Below, piece after piece: positions 1-8,033 of a stretch of 64,000 nucleotides of DNA. Positions within the stretch are counted from its first letter, which is position 1. Each line of letters begins with the position of its first letter. Below the pieces are notes generated by a model that was not told the DNA's origin, made no database searches, and was given only the letters and a program-made list of their open reading frames with translations. A program made the position numbers and the translations under genes. The DNA is taken from positions 1 to 64,000 of the IMG/VR virus record IMGVR_UViG_3300010354_000053. One strand, given 5' to 3'. The stretch comes from a virus.

Positions 1-188
1 GTTAGAGGATTTTTAGCATTATTCCAAGTGGTTCCAAGAGCCGCTGATAAAGTTGGATATGCAGAGACATCAACTTCTGCACCATTGCATTCCAACCAAC
101 CTGCCGGCGTTGATGTACCGGCATATGGCATAATCATTCCTGCTGGAAAGTCTATAATTGTAAGTCCAGAAATTGCACTGTTAGACAT
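1..188 (-). CDS. Tail collar-domain fibre protein (partial, C-terminus beyond window)
   Basis: The first ~62 residues of a phage tail collar protein are visible, and the reading frame is open to the left edge. The translation has the collar-domain core (PAGMIMPYAG, then PAGWLECNGA), where a Pro-Gly-Trp-Leu and Cys-Asp/Asn-Gly pattern follows a short beta-rich leader. The ATG at 186-188 has an AAGGTG ribosome site that overlaps the stop of the upstream gene, so the two are translationally linked. It is the most downstream fibre gene visible in the minus-strand array. Seen: start, ribosome site and collar core. Inferred: a fibre-tip or adhesin role like its neighbours. Confidence 0.75.
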   Translation of the reverse strand, partial: MSNSAISGLTIIDFPAGMIMPYAGTSTPAGWLECNGAEVDVSAYPTLSAALGTTWNNAKNPL

Positions 189-191
189 TTT

Positions 192-995
192 CTACACCTT
201 AATAATATAGTGAACATTTATATTTAAAGGTCTTGTTTCATTATCACCATTACCCACTGTAACACTTTGAGCAGTTGCAGAGCCAGATGCTAATGAAATG
301 TTTGATGTCCCTAATGATTGGCCGCCAGCTGTATATGAAGATCCATGTGAGTGATTTGATGAACCGTATGTATCGACACGATTACCGAGCTGGCTTGACC
401 CATAACTTACTGGCGGAGAATAAACACCATTGCCGCCACCATCGTTCACGGGATTATTGCCAAACCCTAAAATCAATCCATTCATAACAATAGTTCCGCC
501 AGTATGACCGTGGTTTCCGCTAGAATCTGTTGATCCAGACACAGAACTTGCACCGTGACTATGACCAATATTTGTTGTACCGGAAACAGATGAAGATCCA
601 GCTGTTGCTGTCAAACCATTTTTAGCAGTAGCGTTAGTCTGTATACTACCAACATTATTGCCAGTATTACCACCAGTTGCAGCGGCAGTTCTTGCTGTTT
701 TATCTGGATCTCTGCCTGCTGTTCCGTCTACGCCACGCATAAATCGCCCACGAAAATCAGGTAAATTAAAAGTTGTAGAGTTATCGCCATAGCCATGAGC
801 AGTGCCAATTGCCGCAAACAAATTTGCGTAGGTTGTACGACTAATTGCCGAACCATCGCATAACAGCCAACCAGTTGGCGCAGTTCCACCACCAAATGGC
901 AATATAACACCAGATGGCATTAATTGAGCAATAGCGCCTGCAGCTTGCGACGAAGTTTGGTCTCCTATTGTTCCTAATAATGCTGCGTTTGCCAT
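192..995 (-). CDS. Tail collar-domain fibre tip protein with HxH motifs
   Basis: A 267-aa protein with a phage tail collar domain at about residues 25-100 (LPFGGGTAPTGWLLCDG, SRTTYANLFAAIGT, FNLPDFRGRFMRG). A Gly/Ser/Thr-rich region follows with several His-x-His motifs (GHSHG, GNHGH, NHSHG). It ends in NVHYIIKV, a close match to the last residues of the other collar proteins here. In T4, trimeric fibre tips with such HxH motifs (gp37) bind metal ions along the fibre axis, so a metal-stabilised receptor-binding tip is likely. It is a paralogue of the proteins at 1005-1724 and 12839-13537. The family call is firm; the receptor is unknown. Confidence 0.85.
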   Translation of the reverse strand: MANAALLGTIGDQTSSQAAGAIAQLMPSGVILPFGGGTAPTGWLLCDGSAISRTTYANLFAAIGTAHGYGDNSTTFNLPDFRGRFMRGVDGTAGRDPDKTARTAAATGGNTGNNVGSIQTNATAKNGLTATAGSSSVSGTTNIGHSHGASSVSGSTDSSGNHGHTGGTIVMNGLILGFGNNPVNDGGGNGVYSPPVSYGSSQLGNRVDTYGSSNHSHGSSYTAGGQSLGTSNISLASGSATAQSVTVGNGDNETRPLNINVHYIIKV

Positions 996-1004
996 TAGAT
1001 CCTC

Positions 1005-1724
1005 TTATAACTTAATAATGTAATTAAGAGCTAAAAATGCTGGTGTTGTTTCGATATCACCAGAAATTGTTTGAGCTGGGGTAGTTCCCGAAACAGAAAA
1101 TGTACTGTCATATGTAGTTGTATGGGTGTGATTTGCTGAAATGCCTCCGGTTGAAAGCCAGTGTGAGTGGTCAGTGCTTACACCCCCAGTGTTTGGATTA
1201 TATTGATTTGGCCCAGAATATGATCCTCCAAAAGATATACCCTGCCCACCAAAACCGCTATATACTTGAAATCCAGTGTTTGTGGAGTGAGTGTGGTTTG
1301 CACTAATGCCCCCACTTTGGCCCGAGTGGTAGTGATCCGAGCTAACTGTTCCGCTAGTTCTATCAAATTGATTTCTGTTACCAGAGGAAGATGTTGTAGA
1401 GGTAGAATTAGACAGTCCGTTTTTAGCAGTTTTTTGTCCGCCTTTTGCCGCCAAGACCCCACCAGCTGGTGTATGCCCCGTCACTCCACCATAATTTGCT
1501 GTCCCGTTCGTTCCGGTGCCTCGTGGATAAATACCACGCATATCAGGAACATTAAATGTTGATGAGTTATCGCCAACACCGTATGTAGTAGCAATAACGC
1601 CAAAAAGTTTTGAATATATTGTGCGACTAATAGCAGACCCATCACACAATGCCCAGCCTTCTGGCGCAGTCGAGCCGGCAAATGGTAATACTGTTCCGGT
1701 TGGTGCAATCCCTAAAAATGCCAT
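1005..1724 (-). CDS. Tail collar-domain fibre tip protein with HxH motifs
   Basis: A 239-aa collar protein starting MAFLGIAPTG. I chose the ATG at 1722-1724 over one 15 bases upstream because GGGAG lies 8 bases before it and it overlaps the stop of the preceding fibre gene (TAATG). The collar domain spans about residues 10-80 (LPFAGSTAPEGWALCDG, FNVPDMRGIYPRG). The rest is Gly/Ser/Thr-rich with repeated DHYH, NHTH and DHSH motifs, and the end is LNYIIKL. The nearest paralogue is 12839-13537; both lie directly downstream of paralogous ~613-aa fibre genes, so the two-gene cassette appears duplicated. Likely an adhesin tip; the HxH motifs suggest metal binding. Confidence 0.85.
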   Translation of the reverse strand: MAFLGIAPTGTVLPFAGSTAPEGWALCDGSAISRTIYSKLFGVIATTYGVGDNSSTFNVPDMRGIYPRGTGTNGTANYGGVTGHTPAGGVLAAKGGQKTAKNGLSNSTSTTSSSGNRNQFDRTSGTVSSDHYHSGQSGGISANHTHSTNTGFQVYSGFGGQGISFGGSYSGPNQYNPNTGGVSTDHSHWLSTGGISANHTHTTTYDSTFSVSGTTPAQTISGDIETTPAFLALNYIIKL

Positions 1725-3565
1725 TAGAACATCTCCCAAGATGTACCGTTACTTACTAAATAGCAAGATTCGTTTTGAAATAGGCTAATTGTTAAAGCAC
1801 CATCGATAGTTTCCGAACCATCGGCATCAATTGTCAAAACTTGGCCAGCATTTAGCCTACTTTTTACAATAAAAATTTTACCGGATACAGTCGATGCCAC
1901 AGGCAAATTGATTGTGTAACCAGCTGCGCCCGAAGCTGACACATAATAATCAGAAGGTGTGATTGTGTATGTTCCTGTAACTGCTCTATAATTTGCTACT
2001 ATATTATTTCCGCCAACAGTTAACGGAAATGTTGCGCCAACGGCTGGAGCATTTAATGCAAAATTAACACTTGCATTAGTAAATCCTGCAATATTTGGCA
2101 GTGTGATTTGGATCAAACCCAAAGTAGTGATAGTTATATTAAATCCAAGAGGCGGAACATCGCCCATTGTTTGATAGCCAATTATATAATCAGTGCCCAT
2201 GCCGTTTTTAGCAAACTGGGCCTGAACATAAAAACGATAATCTGTTCCAGCATCTAAATGAACCCAACCAACTAATTCGCCGGCATCATAAGTAGATACT
2301 GTTTGAATTGTTGTTATTGCATTATTAGATAACGAAATTTGTGTTCTAGCGTTTGCGCCGCCAACAACAGAGCCACGCATGTTATAAAAATCTATAGCGG
2401 TCGTTGTGCGAGCAACTCCTACGGGCTTTGAAACTTGCCCAATAACGGAAGGAGCGGTCGTAGTTATTTTACCGGCAGTTGTTGGCGATAAAAAATATGC
2501 TTCACCAGAAATAAGAGCCCCACCACCTTCAATAAGATTTGCTCCTACTGATGCAACTTCGCCTCCTAAACATATATAAAATGTATTTACGTCAATAATT
2601 TCGTAAATAAGACCTGCTACTTCTGCTGTATTTGTTGCATCGGCTTTAGCATATGCGTATGTAGAACCATTTAGATATACCGGTCTTCCAATGTCGGCAG
2701 ATGTAAATCCATGTAATGCTTGAGTTACCTGTGCAATAGTATTTGCTACACCAATTTTAGTTTCTTCGGCGGCGGAATTTTGTGCATAAAGAGCACCGTC
2801 TGGTTTAAAATAAAGCCTTGTATATCCGGCGTTTGGTGAAGATGGTGTTGTTTCGTTGAGCAAATCAAAATAAGCAGTTCCAGCAGTGCCTGTGCCTTTC
2901 AATGTGAGAAAAGTAAATGCTCCGGAACTAGCAGTAGTTGCACCAATAGAAGAAGAGTTAATAGTTTTATTAGTTAAAGCTTCTGCGCCGGCAAGTGTCG
3001 CAAGAGTACCGGATGTTGGTAATGTAACACTTGTTGATGCAGTTGTAGTTAACGTAATATTATTAGAACCGTAACTAAATAAACCGGTATTATTAATTCC
3101 AGTACCGCCTCTTATTGGCGATAATTGTGCCTCACCAGCTAATGAATTAGTAGCACTCCAATATGCAACGTAATTTGCTGTTCCGGTTCCAAGAGCAATC
3201 GAGCCATCTAAATTGGGGATTGTTAAAGTTCTTGAAGTATTATTACTAATTCCAGATAGTTGGAAATATAGTTTTTTAGTGGGGTCTGTTTCATCAACAA
3301 AATATACGGAGCTGTCTTCTAGTGCGGTAGATGTTAATGTTCCACCAGTACCAGTTGTTAAAGCCGGAGCCCATGCAGAAACACTGGATGCATATTTAAT
3401 ATAAAGAGTGCCGTTAGATCGAAGGTATAAAGACCCGGTCGGGACGCCAAGAGAAAGCGTAGTTGGGTCCGCTGACCCTGTTTCAATGTATGCGGCTTCG
3501 CCAAGTTTTAGCTTAGATTTTAATGCCTTGACATAATCGCCATTAAATATAACAGCGCCGCTCAT
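1724..3565 (-). CDS. Tail fibre protein (cassette copy 1, carries the shared 240-aa module)
   Basis: A 613-aa fibre protein. Residues 1-~265 are closely similar to the protein at 13539-15383: MSGAVIFNGDYVKALK, TGSADPTTLSL, SGTLATLAGAEALTNKTI and TASSGAFTFL, the last two being common in phage fibres. Residues ~277-516 (DNA 2018-2737) are a module also found in the proteins at 5547, 8034 and 9530 (HGFTSADIGRPVYLNGS, AEVAGLI, DFYNMRG). The last ~100 residues have a NLPVAS...LTIDADGSETIDGALT pattern seen in other fibre tips. The gene is coupled by TAATG to the downstream collar gene. A structural fibre role is firm; its position on the tail is not known. Confidence 0.85.
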   Translation of the reverse strand: MSGAVIFNGDYVKALKSKLKLGEAAYIETGSADPTTLSLGVPTGSLYLRSNGTLYIKYASSVSAWAPALTTGTGGTLTSTALEDSSVYFVDETDPTKKLYFQLSGISNNTSRTLTIPNLDGSIALGTGTANYVAYWSATNSLAGEAQLSPIRGGTGINNTGLFSYGSNNITLTTTASTSVTLPTSGTLATLAGAEALTNKTINSSSIGATTASSGAFTFLTLKGTGTAGTAYFDLLNETTPSSPNAGYTRLYFKPDGALYAQNSAAEETKIGVANTIAQVTQALHGFTSADIGRPVYLNGSTYAYAKADATNTAEVAGLIYEIIDVNTFYICLGGEVASVGANLIEGGGALISGEAYFLSPTTAGKITTTAPSVIGQVSKPVGVARTTTAIDFYNMRGSVVGGANARTQISLSNNAITTIQTVSTYDAGELVGWVHLDAGTDYRFYVQAQFAKNGMGTDYIIGYQTMGDVPPLGFNITITTLGLIQITLPNIAGFTNASVNFALNAPAVGATFPLTVGGNNIVANYRAVTGTYTITPSDYYVSASGAAGYTINLPVASTVSGKIFIVKSRLNAGQVLTIDADGSETIDGALTISLFQNESCYLVSNGTSWEMF

Positions 3566-3591
3566 AGTAGTTGCCCTTAGTTATTTTTAAA

Positions 3592-3630
3592 GTGGCTTTC
3601 GCCAGTAATTGCTATTAAATTGTAACACAA
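3592..3630 (-). repeat. Intergenic repeat element, copy A, with short hairpin
   Basis: The 72-base gap upstream of the fibre gene at 1724-3565 holds a ~39-base stretch that matches 15455-15493 with only a few mismatches. That second copy lies upstream of the paralogous fibre gene. Both contain a TGGC...GCCA inverted repeat; here the loop is GAAA when read on the minus strand. A run of TTAAATT and AACACA follows on the plus strand. It could be a promoter or leader element duplicated along with the cassette, or a weak terminator for the gene before it. Its function is unknown. Confidence 0.5.
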
Positions 3631-3637
3631 GATGTAT

Positions 3638-4324
3638 TTATAACGAATATGCTTTAACTATTATATATATCCATCCAGTTGTTGAAGCACTGTTAACTCC
3701 TGCTAAATCGTAATACAAAGTGCGACCGTTGCATGGAGCTATTACGCTAGACCACCATTGTCCTTGATATGGGGTGAACGTATCACCATCTCCATGATGA
3801 GTCATACAGACTACATTACGAGTACCGATTCCAGCACTAAAATAGGTACTGGGTTGTGTGCCTCGTGGAGCGACCCAGCTTGTTAGACTGCTTATTGCAG
3901 ATCTGCTAAAAGAAAGATTAAAATGATCCGTTAAACTTGCAGTTAAAAAAACATCCGCCAGAATATATCTGGCGTTGTTTGGCACAGATGAAGGATTTAT
4001 TGTAACTGAGCTACTAACGGGCCCAGTAAAAGACCATTCGGTGTATGCTGGTGTAACTTCTACCCAAGAAATAATATTATTACCATTTTGTTGAATATTA
4101 TTCAAAACTGACAAGTTACCAGTTTCTGAAATTGATGTTGTTGTGGTTCCAGATGAATTTTTAATATTTATAGCTGATGCTGTGTTTGCCTGTATTTCGT
4201 TAGTTTTTAAACCATCATTAAATGATTTGTTGCCAGCAAAAGTTTGTTGAGTAATTGATACTAAGCCTGGGCGATCTGTCGTTGATATTCCTTTTGATTC
4301 ATTATCAATAACCGTACTGGACAT
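3638..4324 (-). CDS. Short tail fibre protein with shared attachment domain
   Basis: A 228-aa protein. Residues ~15-90 hold an attachment-like domain (RPGLVSITQQTFAGNKSFNDGLKTNEIQANT split over two short segments, then SETGNLSVLNNIQQNG). This region is almost identical in protein and DNA to the N-terminal part of the next gene, 4332-5027. The remaining ~140 residues are a beta-rich tip with the pattern WVEVTPAYTEWSFTGPV...NNARYILADVF and WIYIIVKAYSL at the end; it aligns with its neighbour but has diverged. The arrangement of a conserved anchor and a variable tip is typical of phage adhesins. The receptor is unknown. Confidence 0.7.
   Translation of the reverse strand: MSSTVIDNESKGISTTDRPGLVSITQQTFAGNKSFNDGLKTNEIQANTASAINIKNSSGTTTTSISETGNLSVLNNIQQNGNNIISWVEVTPAYTEWSFTGPVSSSVTINPSSVPNNARYILADVFLTASLTDHFNLSFSRSAISSLTSWVAPRGTQPSTYFSAGIGTRNVVCMTHHGDGDTFTPYQGQWWSSVIAPCNGRTLYYDLAGVNSASTTGWIYIIVKAYSL
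4058..4270 (-). repeat. ~213-bp direct repeat, copy A
   Basis: This stretch inside the gene at 3638-4324 is nearly identical to 4761-4973 inside the neighbouring gene, an offset of 703 bases. It encodes the shared attachment domain. The flanking tip-coding DNA is much more diverged, so the repeat may be a site of recombination or gene conversion. Confidence 0.75.
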
Positions 4325-4331
4325 AGATTCC

Positions 4332-5027
4332 TCAGATTGAATAAGCTTTGATAATTATATAAAGCCATCCGCTGCTTCCGCTATTACCATAATTTCCAAA
4401 ATACATAGTTCTGCCGTCAACTGGTATATTTTGCGATGGATACCATATTCCATAATACGGGCTATATCCATCTGATTCCCCAGAATAAGTTAATAGTACG
4501 GCCTGTCGCGCTAAACCGCTACCAAAAGTAGTGGACGGCTGCTGGCCTCTTGAATTAACCCATGAATATTGATTTGTAAGAGCAGTTCTAGACAAAACAA
4601 AATTTTGGTGATCACCGTAAGTTTGTCCTGGAACTACAGTAGAAGTCGCAAAAACATCTGCAAGAATGTATCTTGTGTTCGCAGGAATAGCTGTGGTCAA
4701 ATTTATTGACTGAGATGTCACACTGCCTGAAAAAGACCACTCTAAATAATAGGGGGTAATTTCTACCCAAGAAATAATATTATTGCCATTTTGTTGAATA
4801 TTATTCAAAACTGACAAGTTACCAGTTTCTGAAATTGTTGCAGTTGTAGTTCCAGATGAATTTTTTATGGCTATTTGCGCAGATGTGTTTGCCTGTATTT
4901 CGTTAGTTTTTAAACCATCATTAAATGATTTGTTACCAGCAAAAGTTTGTTGAGTAGTTGATACTAAACCTGGCTGAGTGTTTGTCGCTGTGCTTATTTT
5001 TTGTTGAGTTAAATTTGTTGATGACAT
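4332..5027 (-). CDS. Short tail fibre protein with shared attachment domain
   Basis: A 231-aa paralogue of the protein at 3638-4324. It has the same N-terminal anchor (GLVSTTQQTFAGNKSFNDG, SETGNLSVLNNIQQNG) and a diverged C-terminal beta domain (WVEITPYYLEWSFSGSV, NTRYILADVF, WLYIIIKAYSI). The intergenic gap to the next gene is only 7 bases and contains a ribosome site. A FAGNK(S/T)F anchor also occurs in the C1q-like protein at 7145-7669, so at least three adhesins may dock to the same site. Structural role likely; ligand unknown. Confidence 0.7.
   Translation of the reverse strand: MSSTNLTQQKISTATNTQPGLVSTTQQTFAGNKSFNDGLKTNEIQANTSAQIAIKNSSGTTTATISETGNLSVLNNIQQNGNNIISWVEITPYYLEWSFSGSVTSQSINLTTAIPANTRYILADVFATSTVVPGQTYGDHQNFVLSRTALTNQYSWVNSRGQQPSTTFGSGLARQAVLLTYSGESDGYSPYYGIWYPSQNIPVDGRTMYFGNYGNSGSSGWLYIIIKAYSI
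4761..4973 (-). repeat. ~213-bp direct repeat, copy B
   Basis: Partner of the repeat at 4058-4270, with only scattered differences. It encodes the anchor domain of the adhesin at 4332-5027. Confidence 0.75.
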
Positions 5028-5030
5028 TTT

Positions 5031-5531
5031 TTATCCTAAAATTTCTGTTATAACCATGTTGGATGTACGGTTGGGATGTCCAAAACGACACGTTGTTGAA
5101 CCCGGGGTTCCTATTCCGCTTGCTCTGATCCAAACAGCAAATTGTAAAATTTGTCCGGCTGAATAAGAAACCGGCGATGATCCAAACAAAGTAAAACCAG
5201 ATGAGGTCCACTGATCAGTATCTATATCCGCATAAGATCCTATTCCATGAGAATCACAGGAGGGGCCCATAGCAAAATCGCTCCAAGCGCTTGCGGTAGT
5301 TAGATTTCTAACCATTATTTTAGCAGTAAAACCATAAGTCGCTGCTCGTGAATTTATTAGTGCAGTGCCGCTCACAAGAAATTTAGAGTTAGTTATTATT
5401 GGTGTAATTTGACAAGTCAGGCCAGATATTATATACGTAGCTCCTGATGTTGTAGAATCTGAAATACTCACACTGTTTTGCACAGTTTGCAACACTTGTC
5501 CAGTTTGCGCTAAAAGAGGTGTGTTTGCCAT
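5031..5531 (-). CDS. Small beta-rich tail-associated protein
   Basis: A 166-aa protein beginning MANTPLLAQTGQVLQTVQNSVSISDST. The composition is Ser/Thr/Gly/Ile-rich with alternating hydrophobics, as expected of a beta-sandwich tip (ISGLTCQITPIITNSKFLVSG; AGQILQFAVWIRASG; end SNMVITEILG). I do not recognise a named family. It sits 3 bases upstream of the adhesin at 4332 and 15 bases downstream of the fibre at 5547, so it is part of the fibre array and probably a virion tip or a subunit capping a fibre. Confidence 0.6.
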   Translation of the reverse strand: MANTPLLAQTGQVLQTVQNSVSISDSTTSGATYIISGLTCQITPIITNSKFLVSGTALINSRAATYGFTAKIMVRNLTTASAWSDFAMGPSCDSHGIGSYADIDTDQWTSSGFTLFGSSPVSYSAGQILQFAVWIRASGIGTPGSTTCRFGHPNRTSNMVITEILG

Positions 5532-5546
5532 AATTTACCCTTTCGA

Positions 5547-6884
5547 TTAATCTGTATAATATGCACCAGCAATGTGAACATTCAAGGTGCCGTTGGTTGC
5601 GTTAATCACACCTGCGGTTCCACCACCGGTCGGCATTGTATGTCCATACAAAAAATTAGAGGGATTAATGAGCCAGCCTGAGCAATAATGGCCTGCAGAC
5701 CAAGTTAAACCATTTCCATATGACATAGTAAATGCTGAATATGTTGCGTTCCATGCATTACCTGCATTTGATGCGGCTCTTGGGTATGGCAGATTACCAA
5801 TTCGCAATTCTCCGGCTGCTCCGGACATTGTGCCATTAAGATTAATAAATAAATAAACAAGTTTACCGATTTTAATGTAATATCCACCGGTTTGCGTTGC
5901 ATTTGGGGTCCATGTTCCGGCAGTAGATGCCCCATAAAAAGATGGTGCAAAAACGCCCTCTTCATAATCATCCAAATTATTTGGATCTGAACTAACAATC
6001 ATTGTTGCTGGAAATTGAATTCCAGCATTTAGTGTTAGTAAGCTTGACTGAATTTGTAAAGGTAACGATGCGCCAACTGCTGGCCCATTTAAACTAAACT
6101 GAGCAATCGCACTGCTGAAACCAGCAATTGATGGCAACGTAACCTGAACTAATCCGCCAGATGTAACAGAAATATTAAATCCAGTTGGACGTGTGTCGCC
6201 AGAAGTTTGATAACTAACCCAATAGTCTGTTCCGTCGCCCTTTTTAGTTATCTGCGCTTTAAAGTGAAAACGATATTTATCGGTCGCATTAATGTAAATC
6301 CAACCAGCAAGTTCTACGCTGTCGTAGGCTGCAGCATTTTGAATTGTGGTTGTATTGTTATTTGTAAGAACAATTTGCGTATAAGTATTTGAGCCACCAA
6401 CCGTGCTGCCGCGCATATTAAAGAAATCTAACGCGGTTGTTGTTCTTGCAATTCCAATTGGTTTTGATATATTCCCAACAACAGTTGGTGATGTTGTTGT
6501 AATTTTACCCGCAGTTGTGGCGGACAAAAAGTAAGCTTCTCCGGCGGTGAGAGTTGCTGATCCGCCTTCAATTAAATTTGCACCAATTGCTGGTATTTCG
6601 CCACCCAAACAAATTTGAAATGTATCTGCATCAACAATTTTATTAATTAAACCTGCAACTTCGGCAGTAGCCTCTAAATCGGCTTTTGCAAATGCATATG
6701 CAGATCCGCTTAAATATAATGGCCTACCAACATCAGCAGCAACAAAGCCGTGTGCAACTTGAGTGACTTGTACAACAGAACCGCCGCCGAACGAAAGTTC
6801 TCGTATATCGGCTCCATTGACGACACCACGTTGTGTTTCTGTTGCAACAGTATACTGAGATGGCTGATAGGTTGAATTAGGCAT
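5547..6884 (-). CDS. Tail fibre protein carrying the shared 240-aa module
   Basis: A 445-aa protein. The N-terminus (QYTVATETQRGVVNGAD) resembles short phage fibre anchors. Residues ~37-278 (DNA 6051-6776) are the module shared with the proteins at 1724, 8034 and 9530 (HGFVAADVGRPLYLSGS, AEVAGLI, ALDFFNMRGS, LAGWIYINAT). The C-terminal ~165 residues are unique and beta-rich (DDYEEGVFAPSFYGA, a motif seen in several phage fibre tips; GELRIGNLPYPRAASN). The module probably makes up a trimeric shaft or collar, with the unique end acting as adhesin. It overlaps the small gene at 6877 by 8 bases. Confidence 0.8.
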   Translation of the reverse strand: MPNSTYQPSQYTVATETQRGVVNGADIRELSFGGGSVVQVTQVAHGFVAADVGRPLYLSGSAYAFAKADLEATAEVAGLINKIVDADTFQICLGGEIPAIGANLIEGGSATLTAGEAYFLSATTAGKITTTSPTVVGNISKPIGIARTTTALDFFNMRGSTVGGSNTYTQIVLTNNNTTTIQNAAAYDSVELAGWIYINATDKYRFHFKAQITKKGDGTDYWVSYQTSGDTRPTGFNISVTSGGLVQVTLPSIAGFSSAIAQFSLNGPAVGASLPLQIQSSLLTLNAGIQFPATMIVSSDPNNLDDYEEGVFAPSFYGASTAGTWTPNATQTGGYYIKIGKLVYLFINLNGTMSGAAGELRIGNLPYPRAASNAGNAWNATYSAFTMSYGNGLTWSAGHYCSGWLINPSNFLYGHTMPTGGGTAGVINATNGTLNVHIAGAYYTD

Positions 6885-7134
6885 TAGGCGCTACCTGTTC
6901 GTTGTTAGTTAATACCCATCCGTTTGCAATCGCTAGATCGACCATTTCTTCTTTTGATTGAGGAATTTGAATTGATTGTTCTAAGCATTTTGCAACACAA
7001 ATTTGCACAATTTCATCAATCGCAATTCGTGCCCTGTTTTTAACTGCATTATCTGCCCATTCTTGCGGAGATGCGCAAACGGTCTGTAGAGCTTTTTGTT
7101 CAGTTTCTGTAATTTCAATAATTATTGTTGGCAT
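6877..7134 (-). CDS. Small phage protein of unknown function in fibre array
   Basis: An 85-aa protein starting MPTIIIEITETEQKALQ. I chose the ATG at 7132-7134 because AAGGAG lies just before it; an upstream ATG at 7152 lacks a ribosome site. It is not fibre-like: it reads as mostly helical (SPQEWADNAVKNRARIAIDEIVQI, with two Cys further on). Similar short proteins with EW..NAV..RA..A.D.I recur next to tail genes in other phages, as I remember, with no assigned role. It could be a fibre chaperone or regulator, but I cannot show this. Confidence 0.65.
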   Translation of the reverse strand: MPTIIIEITETEQKALQTVCASPQEWADNAVKNRARIAIDEIVQICVAKCLEQSIQIPQSKEEMVDLAIANGWVLTNNEQVAPNA

Positions 7135-7144
7135 ATTTATCTCC

Positions 7145-7669
7145 TTAACCAATTAAATAGCCGTGAAACCATTCATATGAACGATTATTGTATGAAGCGC
7201 ACGTCGAGTCATACACATAAATATCAACGTAATCATTTGCGTTTAAAAATAAAATAGCAGCGCAAGAACCAGACCCATACGTAGATTTTTCATCTAAACG
7301 CAAATGCCTACTGTCAAGTGCTTGTGTGCCATTTACTCTGATACTCTGTCTGTGAACAGAATCTAAAATATTTCCAATTTTAATAGCCGCCCACTCAAAA
7401 TAATATGCTCCTGTAATTGGAGCAGTAAATCTGCTGGTAGCAAGAGAAAATGCTGACCCTATATTTAGATATATAGAATCATATTGTTGTTGAGTGTTAT
7501 TTGATGCACTTAAAGAAGAAGAAACATTAAATACAATTCTATTCGGCGTTAATATTTGTCCATTAAATGTTTTATTACCGGCAAACATTTGCGTCGTAGT
7601 ACTAACTAGCCCGCTTTGAGAATCGGTGGCTAATCCTAGAGATTGTTGGCTAACTATTGATGATGGCAT
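7145..7669 (-). CDS. Adhesin with FAGNK anchor and C1q-like tip
   Basis: A 174-aa protein. The N-terminus (SGLVSTTTQMFAGNKTFNG) is the same anchor motif as in the proteins at 3638 and 4332. The C-terminal ~120 residues look like a C1q/TNF jelly-roll: FTAPITGAYYFEWAAIKIG near the middle, then AAILFLNANDYVDIYVY and WFHGYLIG at the very end, the usual positions of C1q signature residues. C1q-type tips are trimeric ligand-binding domains found on several phage fibres. Its TAA stop lies immediately before the ribosome site of the next gene. Confidence 0.65.
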   Translation of the reverse strand: MPSSIVSQQSLGLATDSQSGLVSTTTQMFAGNKTFNGQILTPNRIVFNVSSSLSASNNTQQQYDSIYLNIGSAFSLATSRFTAPITGAYYFEWAAIKIGNILDSVHRQSIRVNGTQALDSRHLRLDEKSTYGSGSCAAILFLNANDYVDIYVYDSTCASYNNRSYEWFHGYLIG

Positions 7670-7679
7670 ATTTTATTTC

Positions 7680-8018
7680 CTATACTGCAGACCAACTGCC
7701 CCAAGTGGTTCCTGATGTACTAACTCTTTTTTGAAATTGATTATCATTTAAAAATGCTAATTGCCACACGGGCCCCCCCGTGAAATCTGTTGTTGTGCCG
7801 TATGGCCTAAAAGTCATTAATCCAACATAACCAGTTCCAGGAGCGCCTGAAATACCAATTGTTGTACCTAATTTAAAATCATATGTAACGCCCGGAATAT
7901 AATCTTGCGGGTTGGTATTTACATTACGCGTATCTGGAGACGCTACACGTTTTACTGTGCCCTCTGTAACCAAATTATCAATCGACGCTTGATTAATTAT
8001 CAAGGGTACGTTAGCCAT
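7680..8018 (-). CDS. Pyocin-knob-like fibre tip protein
   Basis: A 112-aa protein with the pattern of the small knob domain found in phage and pyocin fibres: YIPGVTYDFKLGTTIG, YVGLMTFRPYG, then WQLAFLNDNQFQKRVSTSG and a final TTWGSWSAV. The ending Gly-x-x-W-x-x-W is typical of that domain. It stands as a separate gene rather than as part of a long fibre and may sit on a neighbouring fibre. Assignment is by motif reading only. Confidence 0.55.
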   Translation of the reverse strand: MANVPLIINQASIDNLVTEGTVKRVASPDTRNVNTNPQDYIPGVTYDFKLGTTIGISGAPGTGYVGLMTFRPYGTTTDFTGGPVWQLAFLNDNQFQKRVSTSGTTWGSWSAV

Positions 8019-8033
8019 TGGTAGTTACTCCCT

